A DNA stretch of 64,000 bases from Rohdeia sp041398665 (GTDB lineage: Bacteria; Planctomycetota; UBA1135; GCA-002686595): assembly GCA_041398665.1 (NCBI GenBank), contig JAWKUH010000016.1, positions 1 through 64,000 of the forward strand. The letters are read 5' to 3'. The notes below the pieces were generated by a model. That model searched no databases, had not been told where the DNA came from, and was given only the letters and a program-made list of their open reading frames with translations. This document shows positions 53,171-61,831 of the stretch, in pieces. Made by a program: the position numbers and the translations under genes. Numbering within the stretch: position 1 is the first letter of the stretch; every line of letters starts with the position of its first letter.

Positions 53171-56100
53171 TCAGGGAAGTACGACCCGAGTGCTCTCGCC
53201 CTCGGTGATCTCGATGGTTCGCGGGTCGCCGAGTCGTTCGATCTCCGGCTCACCCGCGACGCTCCGTCCGAATGCGCGGCGCTCGAGCCGGACCGTGTAG
53301 CGACCGACGACGAGCGCGATCTCGAGCGGGGCGAGTCCCGCCGCGTCGCCGCGGAAGTAGGTGCGGTTCTCCGTCGCGCCGGCTCCGTCGCCCTGCACGA
53401 CGACGCAGACGCGCGCGCCGTCGGTCGCTCGGACCGCGCTCGCGTCGACGCGCAGCGTTCCGACCGGAGGGAGCGCGAGGACGGCGTCGGTGTCGCCGGT
53501 CGAGACCGGCGTCGACACCACGGTCCCGGCGAGGTCCGCCTCGATCGTGCCTCGCACGAGCGGGAGTGCGTCGAAGGCGAAGGCGCCGACCGCCGTCCGC
53601 TCGCCGAGGAACCGACGACCGTCGTCGAGGACGATCGTCACGAAGCCGGGGTCGACGGCGCGTCCGTGCGCGTCGACGACCGTGACCGCGACGCGGCGAG
53701 CGCGTTCGAGGACGATCTCGAGCGGCGGCGCCCCCGCGACCACCTCGAACTCCTCCAGGACGAACGGCGCGTGCTCCGCGCGCCGCGCCTCGACGCGCAC
53801 CACGTCGTCGCCGCCGAACAGCGGACCCGTCGCGAACCGTCCGTCCGCGTCCGTCTCGCGTTCGATCGTGCCGAACGGTCCCGCGACGGCGACGAACGTG
53901 CGGGGCAACGCGGTGCCGAACGCGTCGCGCACCCGCCCCTCGACGCGCGCCGTCGTGCGCGGGCACGCGAGCACGACCTCGCCATCGCCGCCGGGCTCCG
54001 GTGCCGCGATCTCGATCGCGTCGCTGCGCGCACCGACGCCGTCCTCGAGGGCGAGACGCAGCGTCGCGCCGACGCGGAATGGTCCGATCGAGCACGTCCC
54101 GTCCGCGCCGAACGTGCGGTGGAGTTCCGCACTCGCGCCGGTCCTCACGGACGCGTCGTCGACGCCTTCGACGACGACGCGCAGGTCGGTCGGGTCCGCA
54201 TCGCTCGGCAGGTCGCGGACGCGCACGACGAGCGACGACGCGCGCGCGACCTCGATCGCGCGCGGAGCGGCGTCCTCGAGGACGATCTCGAACGGCAGGA
54301 CCGTGTCGCCGGCGACCGCGAGGGTCGTCGGGAAGGAGGGTGCGCCGACCAGGATGGTGCGGCCGTGCTCGTCGCTCGGTCGGCTCGCCGCGACGTCGGC
54401 GCGCGACGCGGGTCGGACGACGACGCCTCGGACGGGCGCACCGCGCGCGTCGACGAACTCGAGCGCGACGTCGCGCCCGAGGTCGAGCGGGAGGTCGCCG
54501 AGGTCGACGTCGCTCCCGAGCCGCGGGAGCACGATCTCGTGCACGCCCTTGATCCGGCCGTTCCTCGCGGCGAGCCGCAGCTCGAGGCGCGTGCTCTCGT
54601 CGCGTTCGGACAGCGCCGCGAGTTCGAACCTCCCGTCCGCGTCGGTTCGCGCGGCCGCGGGCTCCTCGAGGGCGCCTTCCGGCGAGCGGCGGAGGAGGAC
54701 GACGTCGACGTCCGCGACGGGGCGCGTCGAGTGCGCGTCGACGACGCGACCGCGGAAGAGGCTGCGCACGCCCATCTCGAGCACGAGGTCGGTCTGCGGA
54801 CGCAAGAGGTGGAGCAGATGGGGAGCGAGGAGCGTCCCTCCTCCGGCGTCGTGCGCGAAGTGTCCGCCGCCGAGCAGCACGAGCGCGCCCGTCCACCCGC
54901 TGCGTGGGTCGAGTTCGAACGCGAAACGTCCGTCCTTCGTCCGCGAACACGTGCGCGCGCCGATCGGTCTGGCCGACGGCGAGGAGCGCGCGGAGCGCTG
55001 CTTCGTCGAGTCCGTCGAACGCGCGGAGCGGTCGATCGTGTTCGATCACGAGTTCGAGGTGCGGCACGTCGCCCGGGCTCACGACCTCTCCGCCCACGAC
55101 GTCGCCGCGCTCGAGCACGACGCGTTCGAGCGGGGCGTTCCCGCCGAGCACCGTCGCGGCGACGCGTCGCGGCGCCGACCCGCCGCTCGCGAACAGGAGT
55201 TCGTCGAACGGGACGTCGCCCGCGAGCGCACAGCGGCCCTCGGCGTCGGTGAACGCCGTCGCCACCGTGGCCGATTCCTCGAGCGCGAGCACGACGAGGC
55301 CCGCGCGCGGCGCGCCGTCCTCGTCGACGACCTCGATGTTCCGTGGCGAGACGAGCGCGAGCGGCACGCGGCGCGCGCGACCGTCGTCGACCGGCGCGAG
55401 TGCGCCGACGTCGTCGCTCGCGCCTCCGTCCTCCGCCGTCCGGCCGAGGAGGGCCTCGCCGCCGGTCGCACCGCCGCGCGGGCTCGACCGATCGAACGGG
55501 TCGAGCACGAGGACCGCCGCCGTCGCGAGTGCGGCGACGGCGAGAGCGGCCTTCGCGACGACGAACGGCGTCGGTGCGGCGGTGTTCCCCGCCCCGGACG
55601 CGCTCTCCGCGAGCGTCGGCGCGGCGTCCGCGGACCGGTCGACCGCGAGCGCGAGCACGGCCGGCATCCACGCCGAACGGTCGCCGCCGGAGCGCGCGTC
55701 GAGGTCCTCGCGGAGGCGCGCGATCGCGCGCGAGATGCGCTGTCTCGCGGCGACGTCCGACACGCCCTGGCGGAGCCCGATCTCCGCCGACGAGAGACCG
55801 TCGAGGTAGCGGAGCAGCAGGGCGGAGCGGTTCGGCTCGGGGAGCCGGAGCACCGCTTCCGCGAGCTTGGCGTGCATCGACGCGCGGTCGACGACGTCGG
55901 TCGTGTCGCCGGTGAGTTCGGCCCGCGCGACGCGCTTCTCGCGTTCGACGCGGCGCCGCTGCCCGCGCTTGGCCTTGCGCACGAGGTTCGCGACGACGGT
56001 GCCGAGCCAGGCCTTCAGCTGGCGCTCGTCGAGTTCGCGCGCGGGCGGGCGGGTCGAGGCCGCGATCCAGGCGTCCTGCGCGACGTCCTCCGCGAGCCCC

Positions 56101-56192
56101 TGGTCCGCGACGAGCCTGCGCGCGAGCGACCGGATCCAGCCCATGTGGGCGAGGAGTTCCTCGGGCTCGATCGATCGGGACGACGCGTCCAT
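53171..56192 (-). CDS. ECF sigma factor fused to membrane-anchored extracytoplasmic repeat region, one frame break
   Basis: The ATG at 56190-56192 opens an ECF sigma factor: region 2 at residues about 10-85 (SLARRLVADQGLAEDVAQDA) and region 4 at about 105-165 (LPEPNRSALLLRYLDGLSSA, DVAARQRISRAIARLREDL). One transmembrane helix follows at 211-231 (VVAKAALAVAALATAAVLVL). The remaining about 770 residues contain several carboxypeptidase-regulatory-like/Ig-like beta repeats (VSPRNIEVVDEDGAPRAGLV, FTDAEGRCALAGDVP, GRVVDAHSTRPVADVDVVLL, VEGRVRDAFGTALPRTFVAV). One frame change near 54920 joins two frames; span modulo three fits one lost or gained base. ECF fusions of this kind are reported from Planctomycetes, and the membrane tail probably senses or tethers. 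Confidence 0.75.
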
Positions 56193-56420
56193 GGCTGCGG
56201 GCGGATTCTCCGGGGTGCGGTCCGAGGGTGCGCGGGCGCACCGCAGGGCATCCCTGCGTCAGTCCCGCGACCCCGCCTCCGTGAGCGCGACTCGCGGTTT
56301 TCCGGTGCGATCGGTCGTGCGCGACGGCCCGCGGTCACGGCGACGGCGGAGCGGGACTCGTCGGTCGGTGCGGCGCGGGCGACGCCCCCCCCACGCCGCG
56401 ATCCCGGACCGAGAGAGACC

Positions 56421-57425
56421 ATGCTGCTCGACACCCTCCTCTTCGTGTGCATCGGATCACCGACCGTCGCGCACGTCGCTCTCCCGATCGAGTCCCGCCC
56501 TCCGTCCGAGGTGACCCTCGTGCACGCCGACGGTCGGCGCGAGGCGGCGCGCGACCCGCTCCGGGCGACGGACGGGACCTGGGTCGCGGAGCTCGACGGT
56601 CGGCGGGTGATCCTGCGACCGGGGGAGATCGTCGCGATCGTCGACGCGGAGGGCGACGAGACCGTCCTGATCCCCGACGAACCGACCACCGAGGTGCCGC
56701 AGCGCGCGCGCGACGCACTCGCGGTCCTGCGCGACGACGACGCCGCGGACTGGCTGCGCGCGCTCGACGACCTCGCGAAGAGCCCCTGCGCGGACCTGCG
56801 CGAGGCGCTCGTGGAACTCGGTGGCGATCGCTCGAAGGAGTCGAGGCGTCGCGCGGTGCACGGACTGTGCGCGCTGCGGACACGGGAGGGGACGCTGGCG
56901 GCAGCGGGGCTGGTGCTCGACGAGGCGAACAAGTCGCTGCGCAAGGAAATCGCCGACGCGCTCTTCTCCGTGCGCGAGATCTTCGCGCGCACGGAGTGCG
57001 AAGAGCTGCTCGCGCGCGGTCTCTCGGACCGCGACGGCGGGGTCCGCTTCGTCTTCGCGGCGATCTCGCCGCGCACGTGCGACGAGGCCGTGCCGGTGCT
57101 CGAGAAGGACGGTCTGCGGAGCCGCGACCACCACACGCGCGAGACGGCCGCGCTCGAGCTCGGGCGGCGCGGGAGCGCGGCGGGGGAGGCGTTGCTCGTC
57201 CGGATGCTCGAGCGCGACCGCATCCCCGGGCTGCACGACGAGGACGAGGACTTCGTCCGCCGCCTGGTCGTCGCGGAGAAGGTCGCGGTCTGCGACGCGC
57301 TCGGCACCATCGCGACGGAACGCGCGGTCGAGGCGCTCCGGCGCGCGACGAGCAGCGAGTACGAGGAGGTCCGGGACGCGGCGGAGACCGCGCTCCAGCG
57401 CATCGCGTCGAAGAGCGGGGACTGA
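56421..57425 (+). CDS. secreted or membrane-anchored HEAT-like repeat protein
   Basis: This 334-residue protein starts at the ATG at 56421 with MLLDTLLFVCIGSPTVAHVA, a weak signal sequence. Residues about 35-95 form a beta part (VTLVHADGRREAARDPLRA, VILRPGEIVAIVDAEGDETV). HEAT-like helical pairs follow from residue 100 (RALDDLAKSPCADLREALVE, RRAVHGLCALRTREG, REIFARTECEELLARGLSDR, YEEVRDAAETALQRIAS). HEAT arrays act as scaffolds. It is divergent from the sigma-fusion gene across 228 bases, so it could be its regulatory target, but this is speculation. Confidence 0.65.
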   Translation: MLLDTLLFVCIGSPTVAHVALPIESRPPSEVTLVHADGRREAARDPLRATDGTWVAELDGRRVILRPGEIVAIVDAEGDETVLIPDEPTTEVPQRARDALAVLRDDDAADWLRALDDLAKSPCADLREALVELGGDRSKESRRRAVHGLCALRTREGTLAAAGLVLDEANKSLRKEIADALFSVREIFARTECEELLARGLSDRDGGVRFVFAAISPRTCDEAVPVLEKDGLRSRDHHTRETAALELGRRGSAAGEALLVRMLERDRIPGLHDEDEDFVRRLVVAEKVAVCDALGTIATERAVEALRRATSSEYEEVRDAAETALQRIASKSGD

Positions 57426-57510
57426 GTCCGTCACGTCGAGCGCCGGGCGGGACCGGTCCACCGGATCCCGGGTCCTCACCGCCCCGCGTCGCTCGGCGGC
57501 GCTCGAAACG

Positions 57511-60167
57511 ATGACGAAGATCCGCCACCTCATCCCGTTCGCGCTCGTCGCCCAGGCGGCGACGGCACCGCTCCTCGCGGCCCAGGCCGCCGACACGCGC
57601 TTCTCGTTCGAGGGCGCACCGGTCCTCCACGAGGTCGCGCCTCCGCTCGTCCCCGGCACGCGACCGCTCGGCAGGAGCGTCGTGCTCCTCGACGTCGACG
57701 GCGACGGCGTCCGCGACGTCGCGCGCGTCATGGAGCGCCTCGACCTCGGCGTGAACGTCGGGGGCACGATCGTTCCGTACGGCGTCTTCGACCCGTTCGC
57801 GAACGGCCTCGGTGTCGGCGAGATCGCCGCGGGCGACGCCGACGGCGACGGCGTGCAGGACCTGTTCCTCGCCGCGACGCAGGTCGCCGCGCCGAACGGC
57901 GCCGCGCTGCGCGTCCTGCGCTTCGACGGAGCGGGGGGCTACGCCCTCGCGCCGTCGGGTCCGCAGCCCCCGATCGGCGCGAACGCGTCGTCGTCGCTCC
58001 GACTCGCGGTCGCCGACCTGGACGGGGACGGTGACGACGACGGCGTGCTCGCCGACCTCGCGAACGCACGGATGTGGAGCGCGACCTCGGGCGTCGTCGC
58101 CCTGCCCGGTCGACCGAGCGCGCTCGCGCTCGCCGACGTGGACGGCGACGGCGACGAGGACGCGGTGCTGCTCCTGCGCGACGCGACGGGGAGCGACGTG
58201 CGCGTCCACGTCCGTGCGAACGACGGTGCCGGCGGCTTCCCGACCGTCCTGTTCCACTCCGCGCCCTACACCGACCTGTCGGCGCTCGCCGTCGTCGACG
58301 CGGACGGCGACGGTCGCGCCGACGTCGTCACGACGACCTTCACCGCCGTCGTCGGCCAACCGCACTCCACCGACCTCCTCGTGTTCCGCGGCGACGGCAC
58401 GGGAGCGCTCCGGCCTCCCGTCGTGTCGCACCTGCTCGACCTCGGGATCCCCGCCTGGGACGTCGAGGCGAGCGACCTCGACGAGGACGGCGACCAGGAC
58501 CTCGTCGTCGCGTGCGAGACGTCGTTCACGAGCTCGGGCGGACTGCTCGTCGTCGCGCACGGCGACGGCTCGGGAACGTTCGCGAACGCGGCGACGCTGT
58601 CGCTGCGCGCGCGCGACGTCGCGATCGACGACTGGACGGGGAGCGGAGCGCGCTGCGTCGTCACCGCCGAGGGTCAGGTCGTCCCGGTCGACGGCGCCGG
58701 TCTCGTCGGCGGCGTGCGACCGCCCGTCTCGAGCCTCGTCCCGGGCGCGATCGTGCGACACGCCGCGGTCGACTGGGACGCGGACGGCGTGAACGACCTC
58801 GCGGTGCTCGACGCACCGACCGGCGAGATCCGCGTGCACCTCTCGGACGGGAACGGCGGCTTCGCCGGGTCGGTGCTCGTCGCCACGGGGCTCACCGCGC
58901 TGACGCCGGGGTACACGCACTTGGAGGCGGCGGACCTCGACGGCGACGCCTGGCCCGACCTCGCGCTCTTCGCCGGCGATCGCTTCGCCGGGTTGCGCAA
59001 CACGAACGGCACCGGAGCGCACCCGCTCGACCTCGCGCCCTTCGGGACCTGCACGCTGCTCGAGCTCCAGGGCCGCGCCGTCGCGGACCTCGACGGAGAC
59101 GGCGACGACGACCTCCTCGCGACCGACTACTACTTCCCGCGCATGGTCGTCGCCCTCGGCGACGGGGCGGGCGGCTTCGACGTGCGCTGCGTCACGCTGC
59201 CCGACGTCGCGGGCGAGGTCGTCGCGGCCGACCTCACGGGCGACGGCGACGTCGACCTCGCGTTCGCGAGCAAGACGACCGGCGACCTGTGGGTGCTGCC
59301 GGGACTCGGCAATGGAGCCTTCGGCGCCGGTGTCGCGACCGACCTCCCGGCGTCCCTCTTCCGGTGGGGTGCGGCCGGCGGCGACGTCGACGGCGACGGC
59401 GACACGGACCTCGTGTTCGGTCGCAGCTCGGGCCTCGCGTACCTCGAGAACGACGGGACCGGGACGTTCACACAGGCGCAGCTCCTCCAGGACGTGACGT
59501 CGTACGTCGACGTGGAACTCGTCGACCTCGACGACGACGGCGACCTCGACTGCGTCGGCCGACGCGGCTACCTCGGGCTCTCGACGCTGCACTGCTTCGA
59601 GCGCACGCCGACGGGCTTCGTCCGCGCCGAGGCGGCGTTCGAGGTCGCCGACTCCTGGTCGCACCCGACGTACGAAGTCGACTCGGACCTCGTCGACATG
59701 GACGCCGACGGTCTGCCCGACCTCGTGGTGTCGATGGTCGCGTTCGCGAGCGAGATGCAGAACCCCGTCGTGTTCCCCGGGCGCACCCAGCTCCGCGCCG
59801 ACGGTCGCGCGCGACCGGGCAGCGGCTTCGACCTCGAGATTGCGTTCTCGGGAGGCGGCGGCCGGCCGTACCTCGCGCTCGCCTCGGCGCTCGGTACCCG
59901 GCCGACGTTGCCTCTCGGCGCCGACGCGCTGCCGCTCGCCTACGACCCGCTGCTCTTCGACCTCGCCCTCGGCGGGGCGGCGGCGTGTTCCTGGGCTTCC
60001 TCGGGACGCTCGACCCGACGGGCCGCGCGACGGCGCGCGTCGAGGTGCCGTCGACGTTCGTGCCGGCGGCGCCGCTGCGCCTGTACTTCGCGGCGCTGTC
60101 GGTCGACGTCGTCGGCGGCTTCTCGGTGCACACGACGAACGCGGTGGCGCGGACGGTCCGGCCCTGA
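57511..60167 (+). CDS. secreted FG-GAP/VCBS repeat protein, one frame break near 3' end
   Basis: This protein of about 885 residues starts MTKIRHLIPFALVAQAATAP with a signal peptide. At least ten FG-GAP/VCBS units of the form VLLDVDGDGVRDVARVMERL, VADLDGDGDDDGVLADLANA, LADVDGDGDEDAVLLLRDA, VVDADGDGRADVVTTTF and AADLDGDAWPDLALFAGDRF follow, forming a calcium-binding-type beta-propeller. The frame changes near 59985, after which VFLGFLGTLDPTGRATARVE to AVARTVRP completes a C-terminal module shared with other secreted proteins here. The frame change lies in a G-rich run, so it is probably a sequence error. Confidence 0.8.
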
Positions 60168-60326
60168 GTCCCGGACGGGCTCCGGCGACCGCACCGGCGA
60201 GGTGACGGGGGAAGATCCGCGCGGTCCGGCCGTCGGTGGCGGCTCGGTGACGCGATCGGTCGCACCTGCGGACTTCTCCCGCGGTGCGGCGCGCGTCACC
60301 ATGCGGCGCGCACCGCGCCGACGCCC

Positions 60327-61631
60327 TTGGGAACGAACGACAGCGAACCTCCGCCGACCGTCGGCGTCGTCGGACTCGGTATGACCGGACTCCCGCTCGC
60401 CGGCGCGTTCCAGGACGCGGGGCTGCGCGTCGTCGGGTTCGAGCGCGACGCGCGACGACGGCGCGCGGTGGAGGAGGGGGACGCGGACCTGCTCGGCGTG
60501 CCGCGCGAGCGCTGGTTCCCTTCGAACGGACCGCGCATCGACGCGACGGCGGACTTCGCGCGCGCGGCGGAGTGCGAGGCGCTCTTCCTGTGCCTGCCGA
60601 CGCCGCTCGGTTCCGACGGAGAACCGGATCTCACGGCGATCGAGGACGCCGCGCGCGCGGTCGCGCCGCACCTCGCGGCGGGCGCGCTCGTCGTGCTCTG
60701 CTCGACGACCTGGCCGGGGACGACGCGGCAGCGCTTGTTGCCGTGGCTCGAGGACTCGGGACCGCGTCGCCTCGGCGAGGACCTGTACGTCGGCTACAGC
60801 CCCGAGCGCGAGGACCCCGGCAGCGGTCGGCGGACCAAGGACGTGCCGCGGCTCGCGTCGGGACTCGACGCCGCGAGTGCGACGCGGACGCACGCGTTGC
60901 TCGCGCGCGCGATCGACACCGTCGTCGACGTCCCGACCTGCGAGACGGCGGAGGCGGCGAAGCTCCTCGAGAACGTCTTCCGGGCCGTGAACATCGCGCT
61001 CGTCAACGAGGCGAAGCAGGTGCTCGACGCGCTCGGCGTCGACGTCTGGCCTGTCGTTCGCGCGGCGGCGACGAAGCCCTACGGGTTCATGAGTTTCGAG
61101 CCCGGCCCCGGACTCGGCGGGCACTGCATCCCCGTCGACCCGCTCTACCTCACCGGGATCGCGAAGCGCGCGGGACGTCCGAGCCGACTCGTCGAGCTCG
61201 CCGCCGAGATCAACCGCGCGGTCCCCGTGGACGTCGCGGACAAGCTCGCGAGCGCGCTCGAGGTGCGCGGTTCGAGCATCGCCGGGGCGCGCGTCCTCGT
61301 GCTCGGCGCCGCCTACAAGCCGGGAGTCTCCGACACGCGCGAGTCGCCGGGGCTGCGCATCATGGAGCTGCTCGAGGCACGCGGCGCGCGCGCGGACCAC
61401 GCCGATCCGCTCGTGCCCGAGCTGTGCGGCGACGTGCCGCCCACGCTCGCGGGCCGGCGTGCGGTCGTGCCGAGCGACGCCGAACTCGCGAGCTACGACG
61501 CCGTCGTCCTCGCCGTGCGTCAGCCCGGCGTCGACCTCGAGCGCGTTGCGCGGCTCGCGAAGCTCGTCGTGGACACGCGCGACGCGTTCCGCGACCTCGG
61601 CCTCGATCCGGAGCGGCTCGTGCGGGCCTGA
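60327..61631 (+). CDS. UDP-glucose/GDP-mannose dehydrogenase family protein
   Basis: This 434-residue protein begins at TTG 60327 (an upstream ATG is out of frame). It has the NAD-binding N-domain GVVGLGMTGLPLAGAFQDAG, the middle domain with the catalytic Cys in GPGLGGHCIPVDPLYLTGIA, and the C-domain RVLVLGAAYKPGVSDTRESP. These enzymes oxidise UDP-glucose, UDP-N-acetylglucosamine or GDP-mannose to the uronate, and the GGHCIPVDPLY motif resembles the WbpA/VipA type. It fits the surface polysaccharide genes at 43-51 kb. The nearest upstream stop is 159 bases away. Confidence 0.88.
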   Translation: MGTNDSEPPPTVGVVGLGMTGLPLAGAFQDAGLRVVGFERDARRRRAVEEGDADLLGVPRERWFPSNGPRIDATADFARAAECEALFLCLPTPLGSDGEPDLTAIEDAARAVAPHLAAGALVVLCSTTWPGTTRQRLLPWLEDSGPRRLGEDLYVGYSPEREDPGSGRRTKDVPRLASGLDAASATRTHALLARAIDTVVDVPTCETAEAAKLLENVFRAVNIALVNEAKQVLDALGVDVWPVVRAAATKPYGFMSFEPGPGLGGHCIPVDPLYLTGIAKRAGRPSRLVELAAEINRAVPVDVADKLASALEVRGSSIAGARVLVLGAAYKPGVSDTRESPGLRIMELLEARGARADHADPLVPELCGDVPPTLAGRRAVVPSDAELASYDAVVLAVRQPGVDLERVARLAKLVVDTRDAFRDLGLDPERLVRA

Positions 61632-61831
61632 GTCGCGGGCGCTCGGGCGCCGAGGTCCGAAGTCGTGCGGAGGGCGGCGTCGACGAGCGCCGCATCGTCG
61701 ATTGCACGGGTTCGTCCGCCCCGGGAACGGATCCGGGCCCTATGGTCGAGACCCTGCCGGCGACCGCGTCGACCCGAGTCGATGCGGTCGCCGGTCCGCA
61801 ACTCGTCGCGTCCCCTGCCACCACCCCCCCG

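Noticed and set aside
57511..60000. Regularly repeated GACGGCGAC-rich DNA looking like a repeat array
   Set aside because: It is the coding repetition of FG-GAP calcium-loop motifs. There are no spacers of constant length and no direct repeats as in CRISPR.
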